Source of the DNA: Rhizobiales bacterium Y(2018) | GTDB taxonomy: Bacteria; Pseudomonadota; Alphaproteobacteria; Rhizobiales; Aestuariivirgaceae | DNA length: 64,000 nucleotides | Direction of reading: 5' to 3' | Assembly: GCA_005502925.1 (NCBI GenBank) | Contig: SCPD01000013.1 | Coordinates: 144,291-208,290 of the forward strand | Part shown: positions 37,723 through 45,939 of the stretch, piece by piece | Layout: each line of letters begins with the position of its first letter | Numbering within the stretch: the stretch's first letter is position 1 | Program-made: the position numbers and the translations under genes | Notes under the pieces: generated by a model | The model's database searches: none | What the model was told of the DNA's origin: nothing | What the model saw: only the letters and a program-made list of their open reading frames with translations

Positions 37723-38679
37723 TTATTGGGCGCGGCGCGGTGGCGTGCTCACCACCTCGACGCAATAGCGCGGGACATAATGCTCGGCCCGCTGCTTGTA
37801 GAAGTCGATGCAGAAGGACTGGAAGGCGGCAAATTTACGCGACACATAACGCCGGCGCGGATAGAGCAGGTTGACGGAGACTTCCGGCGACCGCCATTGC
37901 GGCATCACCGGTTCGAGATGGCCGGTGGCGCATTCGATCTCGGTGAAGAAATCGGGCAGGTAAGCCAGGCCTTCGCCGGCCACCGCGAAATATTTGATCA
38001 TCCAGTAGTCATTGGCGACACAGCTTGCCGGCGGCAGGACGTCGATCGTTTCTTCGCCGTTCTTCAGGTGCCAGGATTGCAGGCCGGTCGGAATGCGGAA
38101 GGCGATGCCGCGGTGATCGTGCAGCTCGGCCGGGCTCTGGGGCCGGCCGTGTTTCTCGATGTAATCGGGGCTCGCATAGAGTCCGAAGGAAGCGCCGGTC
38201 AGCCGCTTGGCGATGTAATCGACATTGGAGGGCTCGCCCCAATAGAAGATGCCGTCGAAAGCCTGCTGGCGCTCGGGCGCGAAGAGATAGCCCGAGGAGA
38301 GGAAGATCACGTCGATCTTCACTTGCGGAAAACGCTGGCGGAAGGCGAAGAGCAGCTCGGAGGTGAAGGAGGTGCCGAACTCGCCGGTCGAGCCGATGGT
38401 GAGCGTGCCGGCGATCTCCTGGCGCATGGCGGCGATGGCCGCTTCCGCCCCGTCGCAGCTCGCCTGGATGCGATAGGCATGGTCGAGGAATTCGGCCCCG
38501 GCATCGGTCAGGAACATGTCGCGCCCCTCGCGCACGAAGAGCGCGATGCCGAGCCGGTCCTCGAGCTGGCGGATCTTGTGGCTCAGCGTCGATTTGGGCA
38601 GCCGGTGCAATTTGGCGGCATTCGACAAAGACCGCGCGTCGGCGACCTTGATGAAATAATCTATGGCCTCCAGGTCCAT
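37723..38679 (-). CDS. LysR-family regulator between two adenine deaminase genes
   Basis: 318 residues from ATG 38679. A TTG at 38712 would extend the protein but its codons lie inside the TTGTCCAA repeats, so the ATG is preferred. Helix-turn-helix at about 1-60 (DLEAIDYFIKVADARSLSNA) and effector domain from about 90. It sits between ade on its own strand and the diverging paralogue, and so could regulate both in response to adenine. Three half-sites lie in its 5' region. Confidence 0.88.
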   Translation of the reverse strand: MDLEAIDYFIKVADARSLSNAAKLHRLPKSTLSHKIRQLEDRLGIALFVREGRDMFLTDAGAEFLDHAYRIQASCDGAEAAIAAMRQEIAGTLTIGSTGEFGTSFTSELLFAFRQRFPQVKIDVIFLSSGYLFAPERQQAFDGIFYWGEPSNVDYIAKRLTGASFGLYASPDYIEKHGRPQSPAELHDHRGIAFRIPTGLQSWHLKNGEETIDVLPPASCVANDYWMIKYFAVAGEGLAYLPDFFTEIECATGHLEPVMPQWRSPEVSVNLLYPRRRYVSRKFAAFQSFCIDFYKQRAEHYVPRYCVEVVSTPPRRAQ

Positions 38680-38683
38680 CGGA

Positions 38684-38712
38684 TTGTCCAAAAAATTGGA
38701 CGAATTGTCCAA
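38684..38712. promoter_or_regulatory. triple half-site TTGTCCAA repeats, probable LysR operator
   Basis: TTGTCCAA (38684-38691), its near-complement TTGGACGA (38696-38703) and TTGTCCAA (38705-38712) lie in the divergent region directly upstream of the LysR ATG. The first two form an inverted repeat and the third is a direct repeat. LysR proteins bind such sites and autoregulate. The adjacent gene on the other strand starts about 80 bp away. Confidence 0.55.
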
Positions 38713-38791
38713 ATATTAGGTGTAATTCGCCAATTGCATGGACGAGCATAATACGGGAAAGTCGCCCTCAACAAGGGAGAAGGAGAGCATT

Positions 38792-40561
38792 TTGCCCGAT
38801 ATTCGCGATTTTATCCGTGCCGGCCGCGCCGAGCTGAAGGCCACCCTGATCATCAAAGGCGGCCAGCTGGTCAATGTGGCCTCGGACGAGATCTATCCGG
38901 CCGATATCGCGATCTATCACGACCGCATCGTCGCTGTGGGCGATGTGAAGATCTATGAGGGCAAGGACACGAAGATCATCGACGCCACGGGCTTCCATCT
39001 CTGCCCCGGTCTGATCGACGGCCATCTCCATGTCGAATGCTCGAAGATGTCGATCACCAGCTTCGCCAAGGCGGTGGTGCCGCTGGGCACGACCTCGATC
39101 GTCTCAGGCCTCGACCAGATCCTCGTCTCGGCGGGTGTCGCCGGCGCGCGCGAATTCCTCGACGAGGCGGCGTTGAGCCCGCTGAAAGTTTTCTGGGGCG
39201 CGCCGTGCAAGACACCCTATACGCTGCCCGTGTCCAATGTCGGGCATTACTTTGGCCCGGAAGATCACCTCGCGACCCATAGCTGGCCCGAATGCGTCGG
39301 CATCTGGGAGACGGTGCGCGAATTCATCCAGGAAATGGACGACAAGGTCCTGACAGCCTTGGAGATCGCCGAGAAGAGCCGCCTGCCGGTGCTCGGCTGC
39401 GCGCCCATGGCGCGAGGCCAGAAGCTCAATTCCTATATGCAGAGCGGGGTGCGGGCCGACCACGAAAGCTACACCCATGACGAGATGCTGGAGAAATTGC
39501 GCAACGGCATGTTTGTCGTCATCCGCGAATCCTCGATCTCGCATTTCCTCACCGAAAACCTGCGCCTCGTCACCGAGCTCGGCATCACGGCGACGCGCCG
39601 CATCTCCTTCTGCACCGACGATGTGGTGGCGAGCGACATCCTGAAGCGCGGCCATCTCGACAATATGGTGCGCATGGCGATTGCCATGGGCATTCCGCCT
39701 TTGACCGCCATCCAGATGGCGACCATCAACGGCGCCGAGGCGCTGCGTATCGACCATAAGGTCGGACTGATCGCGCCCGGCCGCAGCGCCGACATTCTCT
39801 TCGTCAAGGATATCAAGGATTTCCGTGTCGCCAAGGTGGTCGCCAAGGGCAAGCTCGTCGCCGAGCAGGGCCGCATGGTCGCCAAGCTCGATCCCCCGAA
39901 GCGCAGCGACACGCTGATGCGCACCTTCAAGGTCGATCCGGTCAAGCCGGAAGAGCTCGTGATACGTGGCAAAGGGACGGGCGAGAAGGCCAAGGTCCTC
40001 GCCATGGCGGTGTCACCCAACCAGATCTTCGTGCGCAAGCGCCGCGACGTGACGCTGAAGGCCAGGGACGGTATCATCCTCGCCGATCCGGCGCTGGACG
40101 TGCAATATGTGACGGTGGTCGAGCGTTACGGCCGCACCCATAACCGTCCGGTCGCATTCGTCTCCGGTTTCGGCCTCGAAACGGGGGCGCTTGCCACCTC
40201 GACGGCGCCCGACGACAATAATATCGTCTGTGTCGGAACCAACAAGGAGGACATGGCGGTCGCCATCAACCATATCATCGCCCATAATGGCGGCCAGGCG
40301 GTCGTGAGGGACGGCAAGGTGACGGCCTTTTTGCCGCTGCCGATCGGCGGCATCGTCTCCGATCTGGAGCCTGAGGAAATGGCCGCGCGCGAGGAAGCTC
40401 TTGATGACGCGGCGCGGGCGCTGGGCTGCAAATTGCCGTGGCCGTTCATGTATATGTTCGTGCTGCAGATCACCGCCATTCCGGATTATGCGATCACCGA
40501 TCTGGGCGCCATCGACTGCATCGACCTGAAGGTGGTCGATCCGGTTCTGGCGCCGTTCTAG
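38792..40561 (+). CDS. adenine-deaminase-like amidohydrolase, divergent paralogue
   Basis: 589 residues from TTG 38792, preferred over the ATG at 38738 because AAGGAGAG lies 6 nt before it and the ATG has no ribosome site. The metal motif PGLIDGHLHVECSKMSI and CTDDVVASDILKRGHLDNMV match the Ade fold. However, the C-terminal motif, AHDSHH in the paralogue at 35913, is APDDNN here, so a conserved active-site region has changed. It may deaminate another aminopurine or have lost activity. It heads a likely operon with the second BMP importer. Confidence 0.75.
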   Translation: MPDIRDFIRAGRAELKATLIIKGGQLVNVASDEIYPADIAIYHDRIVAVGDVKIYEGKDTKIIDATGFHLCPGLIDGHLHVECSKMSITSFAKAVVPLGTTSIVSGLDQILVSAGVAGAREFLDEAALSPLKVFWGAPCKTPYTLPVSNVGHYFGPEDHLATHSWPECVGIWETVREFIQEMDDKVLTALEIAEKSRLPVLGCAPMARGQKLNSYMQSGVRADHESYTHDEMLEKLRNGMFVVIRESSISHFLTENLRLVTELGITATRRISFCTDDVVASDILKRGHLDNMVRMAIAMGIPPLTAIQMATINGAEALRIDHKVGLIAPGRSADILFVKDIKDFRVAKVVAKGKLVAEQGRMVAKLDPPKRSDTLMRTFKVDPVKPEELVIRGKGTGEKAKVLAMAVSPNQIFVRKRRDVTLKARDGIILADPALDVQYVTVVERYGRTHNRPVAFVSGFGLETGALATSTAPDDNNIVCVGTNKEDMAVAINHIIAHNGGQAVVRDGKVTAFLPLPIGGIVSDLEPEEMAAREEALDDAARALGCKLPWPFMYMFVLQITAIPDYAITDLGAIDCIDLKVVDPVLAPF

Positions 40562-40586
40562 AAAGCGATGAGGCAACTAATGCGTA

Positions 40587-40700
40587 ACCCTCACCCTGAG
40601 GTGCCCGCCGAAGGCGGGCCTCGAAGGGTGGCAAGCGGCAAGCTCTTTGTACCTGGATCATGCTTCGAGGCTCGCTATGCTCGCACCTCAGCATGAGGGT
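40587..40700. repeat. intergenic palindromic repeat, second family
   Basis: ACCCTCACCCTGAGGTGC (40587 on) with internal stem CCCGCCGAAGGCGGG, and the right arm ATGCTTCGAGGCTCGC to CACCTCAGCATGAGGGT, make a two-arm inverted element. Its core is common in Bradyrhizobium-like genomes. It fills the gap between the amidohydrolase and the binding-protein gene at 40737. Confidence 0.75.
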
Positions 40701-40736
40701 GTTTGATTGGCTAGACAACAAGGGAGGACAAAACAG

Positions 40737-41750
40737 ATGAAGAGACTATGGGCTGCTCTGGCGAGCATGGTGCTCGCTTTCGGCGTGATGACCTCGGCCG
40801 TCCTGGCCGAGAACCCGACCAAGCTCAAGATCGCCGGCATCCTGTCGGCCGGCAAGGAAGCGCCCTGGGAGACCTCCTTCGTCTCCTCGATGGACCGCAT
40901 CATCGCCGCCAAGCCGCATGGCCTCGAGATCGAGGTGAACTACACCGAAAATGTCTATGACAATGCCGAGCAGGTCTTCCGCACCTATGCCGAGACCGGC
41001 GAATACGACATCCTCTTCGGCGACACGGCCTATGCCGACGCCATCGAGAAGCTGAAGGACGAGTTCCCCAATATCATGTTCGTGATGTCGGGCTCCGGCA
41101 ATCGCGGCATGGGTGGCAATGCCTACTGGGTCTTCGTGCACGCGCATGAACCGGCCTTCGTGATGGGCCAGCTCGCGGGCTCGCTCACCAAGTCGAATGT
41201 CGTCGGCACCGTCTCGACCTTCCCGGCTGAGGACACCAACGACCAGATCAACGCCTTCTTCGCCGGCGCCAAGGAAGCCAATCCGGCGGTGAAGCAGAAG
41301 ATCACCTATATCCAGTCCTGGTACGACCCGGCCAAGTCGAACGAGGCCACCTCGGCGCAGATCGCCGCCGGCGCCGACATGATCTATCAGATGTCGGGCG
41401 CCTTCGAGGTCTGCGAGCAGAAGGAGATCGGCTGCTTCGGCAACTACGTCGACATGTCATCCTTCGCGCCGAAGTCGATCGTCGCCTCGGCCATCGTGAA
41501 ATGGGATCCGCATATCAACTGGATCATCGGCGAATGGTGGAAGGTGAAGGCCGAAGGCGGCAAGTTCGACGCGCCGAAGGAGCCGAAATGGTTCTCCTGG
41601 AAGGACGGCTCCGGCGACATCGCGCTGAACAAGGCCTGGGCCAGCAAGATCCCGGCTGACGTCCAGAAGCTGGTCGACGACACGATCGCCGCCATCAAGA
41701 GCGGCGCCAAGACCGTCGCGCTCAATCTGAACGAAGTGAAGTCGGATTGA
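40737..41750 (+). CDS. BMP-family substrate-binding protein, second importer
   Basis: 337 residues from ATG 40737 (AGGGAGGA upstream) with a signal peptide ending SAVLAEN near residue 25. Same BMP family as the gene at 18692: GILSAGKEAPWETSFVSSMD, GDTAYADAIEKL, and VSTFPAEDTNDQINAFFAGA. Here the binding protein is the first gene of the importer. It follows an adenine-deaminase-like gene, so adenine, adenosine or a related base is a reasonable ligand. Confidence 0.88.
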   Translation: MKRLWAALASMVLAFGVMTSAVLAENPTKLKIAGILSAGKEAPWETSFVSSMDRIIAAKPHGLEIEVNYTENVYDNAEQVFRTYAETGEYDILFGDTAYADAIEKLKDEFPNIMFVMSGSGNRGMGGNAYWVFVHAHEPAFVMGQLAGSLTKSNVVGTVSTFPAEDTNDQINAFFAGAKEANPAVKQKITYIQSWYDPAKSNEATSAQIAAGADMIYQMSGAFEVCEQKEIGCFGNYVDMSSFAPKSIVASAIVKWDPHINWIIGEWWKVKAEGGKFDAPKEPKWFSWKDGSGDIALNKAWASKIPADVQKLVDDTIAAIKSGAKTVALNLNEVKSD

Positions 41751-41763
41751 TTGGTACTCCTCC

Positions 41764-41853
41764 ACTCGTCATGGCCGCCCTTGAGGCGGCCATCCAGTCC
41801 ATCCGCATAGCGGCGAGGCTGGATGGCCGGGTCGGGGCCCGGCCATGACGAGT
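41764..41853. repeat. intergenic palindromic repeat, third family
   Basis: ACTCGTCATGGCC (41764-41776) pairs perfectly with GGCCATGACGAGT (41841-41853), with an inner CATCCAGTCC / GGCTGGATG pair. This CGTCATGGCCGG-type repeat is common in rhizobial genomes. It occupies the gap before the ATPase gene. Confidence 0.75.
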
Positions 41854-41879
41854 TGGAAATCGGGCGAGGGGATATGATC

Positions 41880-43403
41880 ATGACCACCGCTCCCGCCACT
41901 CCCCGTCTTACCGTCCGCCATCTCACCAAGCGGTTCGGCACGCTCATCGCCAATGACGATGTCTCGCTGTCCATCGCGGCCGGCGAACTGCATTGTCTCC
42001 TCGGCGAGAATGGCGCCGGCAAATCGACTTTCTCCGCCTGCCTCTATGGTCTGCTTCAGCCTGAGGCGGGCGAAATCGCGATCGACGGCGTGAAGGTGGA
42101 GCTCACGAGCCCGGCCAAGGCCATCGCGTCCGGCATCGGCATGGTGCATCAGCATTTCGTGCTGGTGCCGAGCTTCACGGTGCTCGAGAATATCGTGGTC
42201 GGCACCGGCTCGGGCCCCCGCCTCGATATGACCGCCGCTCGCAGCCGCATTCTCGAGCTCAGCCGGCAATTCGGCCTCGAGATTACGCCCGGCCGCCTCG
42301 TCGCCGATCTGTCGGTGGGCGAGAAGCAATGGGTCGAGATCGTCAAGGCGCTTTATCTCGGCGCCAGGCTTCTGATTCTCGATGAGCCGACCGCGGTGCT
42401 CACCCCTCAGGAATCCGAGCGGCTCTTCGCCATCATTCAGCAGCTCAAAGCTTCTGGCATCGCCGTCATCCTCATCTCCCACAAGATGAACGAGGTGATG
42501 CGCTCCGACCGGGTCAGCGTGCTGCGCAAGGGCAGGCTCGTCGGAACGGTGACGACGAAGGATGTTACGCGCGACGACCTCACCATGATGATGGTCGGCC
42601 GGCCCGTCGCCCAGGTGCATGCGCGCAGCAAGCCTGGCGCTGGCGAGACGGCGCTGAGCTTCAAGGGCGTCTCGCTCGCCAAAGGCGGACGAACCCATCT
42701 CAAGAACGTCACGCTCGACCTTGCGGCGGGCGAGATCATCGGCATCGCCGGCGTCGCCGGCAACGGCCAGGACGAATTGCTGGAGGCGGTGGCGGGGCTG
42801 GTCAGGCCCGACAGCGGCAACATCCTGCTGCGCGGCGAGGACATCAGTGTCCTTTCCGTCCATGACATTGCGCGCCGTGGCGCTGGTTATGTGCCGAGCG
42901 ACCGCTTCCGCGATGGTCTCGTGTCCGATTTCAGCATTGCCGAGAATCTCATCCTCGGCCAGCACTGGGACGAGCGCTGGCGCTCAGGGCCGTTCCTCGA
43001 CGAGACGGCGACGCGCCGGAGCGCGGAAACTGCGATCGCGTCCTATTCGGTCATGGCGAGCGGTCCCGACATGTTGTGCGGCAGGCTTTCCGGCGGCAAT
43101 GCGCAGAAGGTGATCCTGGCGCGCGAATTCGCCAAAGCGCGCCATCTGCTTCTGTGCAACCAGCCGACGCGCGGCGTCGATATCGGCGTCATCGAATTCG
43201 TGCATGGCGAATTGCTGCGCAAGCGCGAGGAGGGCTGCGCCATCCTGCTGGTCAGCGAGGAGCTTGAGGACATCTTCGCCTTGAGCGACCGCATCGCGGT
43301 GATGTTCCGGGGCGAGATCTTGGGTGTCTTCCCGCGCGACGAAGCCGATATCACTCGGATCGGCCCCTTGATGGCAGGCCACGCCCATGGGGCGGCGGCA
43401 TGA
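41880..43403 (+). CDS. BMP-type ABC importer duplicated ATPase, second system
   Basis: 507 residues from ATG 41880; ATG 41874 is also possible but is only 2 nt from the AGGGG ribosome site. Domain 1: Walker A GENGAGKST near 42, signature LSVGEKQWVEIVKAL, Walker B LLILDEPTAVL. Domain 2: degenerate Walker A GVAGNGQDE and signature LSGGNAQKVILAREF. Same class as the ATPase at 15155. It overlaps permease 1 by ATGA. Confidence 0.9.
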   Translation: MTTAPATPRLTVRHLTKRFGTLIANDDVSLSIAAGELHCLLGENGAGKSTFSACLYGLLQPEAGEIAIDGVKVELTSPAKAIASGIGMVHQHFVLVPSFTVLENIVVGTGSGPRLDMTAARSRILELSRQFGLEITPGRLVADLSVGEKQWVEIVKALYLGARLLILDEPTAVLTPQESERLFAIIQQLKASGIAVILISHKMNEVMRSDRVSVLRKGRLVGTVTTKDVTRDDLTMMMVGRPVAQVHARSKPGAGETALSFKGVSLAKGGRTHLKNVTLDLAAGEIIGIAGVAGNGQDELLEAVAGLVRPDSGNILLRGEDISVLSVHDIARRGAGYVPSDRFRDGLVSDFSIAENLILGQHWDERWRSGPFLDETATRRSAETAIASYSVMASGPDMLCGRLSGGNAQKVILAREFAKARHLLLCNQPTRGVDIGVIEFVHGELLRKREEGCAILLVSEELEDIFALSDRIAVMFRGEILGVFPRDEADITRIGPLMAGHAHGAAA

Positions 43404-44473
43404 TCGAACGGCTGGGCTTTCGCATCGAGCCGCGCAGCGAGACGACGGCCAAGGGCCGCGCGCTCGCCGTCGGCGTCGCGCTCGCCGCCTCGCTCGTTCT
43501 GTGCGCGCTTCTGTTCCTTGCCGTCGGCGTCAGCCCCTTCGCCGCCTTCCAGTCCCTGGCGCAGGGCGCCTTCGGTACCTGGCGCGCCGCGACCGAGACG
43601 CTGGTCAAGGCGACGCCTTTGATCTTCACCGGCCTTGCGACCGCGATCGCCTTTCGCGCCAGGCTGTGGAATATCGGCGCCGAGGGTCAGGTCTTTGCCG
43701 GCGCGATGTTCGCTTATTGGTGCCAGAGCGCGCTCGCCGGCAACTCGGCCTGGATTCAGCTGCCCGTCATCGTGTTGGGCGCGATGGTCGGCGGCGGGCT
43801 TTATGCGGGGCTGGCCGCCATTCTCAAGACGCGTTTCCGCGTCGATGAGGTGATCTCGACGGTGATGCTCAACTACATCATCGTGTTTGCGCTCTCGCTT
43901 CTGCTGCTGAAAGGCCCGTGGAGCGAGGCCGGCGGCTTCTTCGAGCAGACCGCCAAGGTCGACCCCGGCAGCATCCTGCCGATCCTCTTCGACAAGACGC
44001 GTCTGCATCTGGGCTTCCTTCTGGCGCTCGTCGCGGCGGCCTTCGTCTATCTCATGATGAAGAAGAGCCCGGTCGGTTTCGAGATCCGCGCCGCCGGCTC
44101 CAATCTGCGCGCGCTCGAAGTGCAGGGCACCAATTCGCGCCGGGTGATCCTGATGGTGATGCTGATTTCGGGCGCGCTGGCGGGCCTCGCCGGCATGAGC
44201 GAGGTCTATGGCGTGCATTATCGCCTGAAAGCCGGCGCCATCACGTCTTACGGCTATACCGGCATCATCGTCGCGATATTGGGCCTGCTCAATCCCTGGG
44301 GTGTCGTCATCGCCGCCATCCTGTTCGGCGCGCTCGTCAATGGCGCCACCTTCATGCAGATCAAGACTGGCGTGCCCTCGGCGCTCATCTACGCGATCGA
44401 GGCCATCCTGCTGCTGTTCTATCTCGCCGGCTGGGCTGCCTCCTCATTCAAGCTGAAGCGGATCAAGCCATGA
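43400..44473 (+). CDS. BMP-type ABC importer permease 1, second system
   Basis: 357 residues with about 9-10 membrane segments and the class motif ARLWNIGAEGQVFAGAM near residue 88. It is the YufP-like partner of the permease at 44470, which it overlaps by ATGA. Confidence 0.9.
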   Translation: MIERLGFRIEPRSETTAKGRALAVGVALAASLVLCALLFLAVGVSPFAAFQSLAQGAFGTWRAATETLVKATPLIFTGLATAIAFRARLWNIGAEGQVFAGAMFAYWCQSALAGNSAWIQLPVIVLGAMVGGGLYAGLAAILKTRFRVDEVISTVMLNYIIVFALSLLLLKGPWSEAGGFFEQTAKVDPGSILPILFDKTRLHLGFLLALVAAAFVYLMMKKSPVGFEIRAAGSNLRALEVQGTNSRRVILMVMLISGALAGLAGMSEVYGVHYRLKAGAITSYGYTGIIVAILGLLNPWGVVIAAILFGALVNGATFMQIKTGVPSALIYAIEAILLLFYLAGWAASSFKLKRIKP

Positions 44474-45408
44474 TCGCCGATCTTCTCGAAACCTCGATCA
44501 TCATCAGCGTGCTGGCGGCGACGGTGCGTATCGCGACGCCGATCCTGCTCGCGGCTCTGGGCGAGATGATCGCCGAGCGCAGCGGCGTCTATAATATGGG
44601 CCTCGAGGGCACCATGCTGATGGGCGCCTTCACCGCCTATATCGGCGCCTATTATACGGGCTCGCTCTGGCTCGGCGTCGTCATTGCGATGATCACCGGC
44701 GGATTGATGAGCCTCATCTTCGCCTTCATGGTCATCACGCTCAAGGTGGAGCAGATCGTCACCGGCCTGGCGCTCAATCTCTTAGGGTCAGGCCTGTCGA
44801 TCTTCTGGCTGCGCGCCGCTTTCGCCAATGCCGGCCAGACGCCGACCACGCCCTTCTTCGACACGGTGCCGCTGCCGCTCCTGTCCGACATTCCGTTCCT
44901 GGGGCCCATCCTGTTCGACCAGAAGATCCTGACCTATGTGGCGATCCTTTTGGTGCCGGCCACCTGGTATTTCCTGTTCCGCACGCGTTACGGCCTCGAG
45001 CTGCGTTGCGCCGGCGAGAATCCCAAGGCGCTCGACATCAAGGGCCTCAATGTGGCGGCGCGCCAGTATGCGGCGGTGATCTTCGGCGGGCTGATGGCGG
45101 GTCTCGGCGGCGCCTTCCTGACCGTCGGCTCGGCGGCGCGCTTCGTGCCGGAAATGACCAATGGCCGCGGCTGGCTCGCCATCGTGATCGTCATCGCCGG
45201 CCTGTGGCGCCCGGTGCCGGTGCTCCTGGCGACGCTGGTCTTCTCGTTCCTCGACGCGCTGCAATTGCAGATCCAGGGCATCGGCGTCGCCATTCCCTAT
45301 CAGCTGCTGCTCGCCATGCCCTATGTCTGCGCCATCCTGGCCCTCGCCATCCGTCGCTCGCATTCAGGTGCCCCGGCGATGCTGGGGATTCCGTACTGGC
45401 GGAGATGA
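44470..45408 (+). CDS. BMP-type ABC importer permease 2, second system
   Basis: 312 residues with about 8 membrane segments. GEMIAERSGVYNMGLEGTM near residue 30 is the conserved YufQ-type region. It is the last gene of the importer. The Lrp gene's stop codon follows two bases later on the opposite strand. Confidence 0.9.
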   Translation: MIADLLETSIIISVLAATVRIATPILLAALGEMIAERSGVYNMGLEGTMLMGAFTAYIGAYYTGSLWLGVVIAMITGGLMSLIFAFMVITLKVEQIVTGLALNLLGSGLSIFWLRAAFANAGQTPTTPFFDTVPLPLLSDIPFLGPILFDQKILTYVAILLVPATWYFLFRTRYGLELRCAGENPKALDIKGLNVAARQYAAVIFGGLMAGLGGAFLTVGSAARFVPEMTNGRGWLAIVIVIAGLWRPVPVLLATLVFSFLDALQLQIQGIGVAIPYQLLLAMPYVCAILALAIRRSHSGAPAMLGIPYWRR

Positions 45409-45409
45409 T

Positions 45410-45829
45410 CTATATCTCCTGCCTGAGCACCACGGCGGTGGTGATCTCGGCCACTTCCGGGAAATGCGAGATCTCGTCGCGGATCTGGTTGAGACGGGCG
45501 AGCGATTCCGCTGCGATGTCGATCAGAAGATCGATCTCGCCGGCGAGCGACAGGCAGCGTTTGACCTCGGGCAGGCGTTCGAGCCGCTTCACCACTTGCG
45601 GCGAGGGCGTCTGCTTGAGCTTCACCAGGAGGCAGGCAACCGCCGACAAGGACGGATCGGCGATGTCGGTCCGGTAGCCGCGGATGATGCCGGCCTTTTC
45701 CAGCTTGGCGATGCGGTCGCGCAGGCTCGAACGGGCGAGCCCGACCTTGGCGGCGAGCGCCTTGGCGCTGATGCGGGCGTCCTCGCGCAGGAGGGTCAGA
45801 ATTTCGCGGTCTTTGTCGTCGGGCGTCAT
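45410..45829 (-). CDS. Lrp/AsnC-family regulator
   Basis: 139 residues from ATG 45829. N-terminal winged helix (about 1-50, DDKDREILTLLREDARISAK ... VGLARSSLRDRIAKLE) and a C-terminal RAM ligand domain (VACLLVKLKQTPSPQVVKRL ... LAGEIDLLIDIAAES). The family senses amino acids. It is divergent from the kinase/M23/aminotransferase fusion 110 bp away, which it probably regulates. Confidence 0.88.
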   Translation of the reverse strand: MTPDDKDREILTLLREDARISAKALAAKVGLARSSLRDRIAKLEKAGIIRGYRTDIADPSLSAVACLLVKLKQTPSPQVVKRLERLPEVKRCLSLAGEIDLLIDIAAESLARLNQIRDEISHFPEVAEITTAVVLRQEI

Positions 45830-45939
45830 AATGGCGGCGGAACCGGTCAAAAGGGCGGGCCAGGGGAACGAAGTGGCGGTTGAGTTGACGGCAGGAATGC
45901 CACATCTTGCCGCTTTCCGCATCCCTCCTGGAGAGTGCC

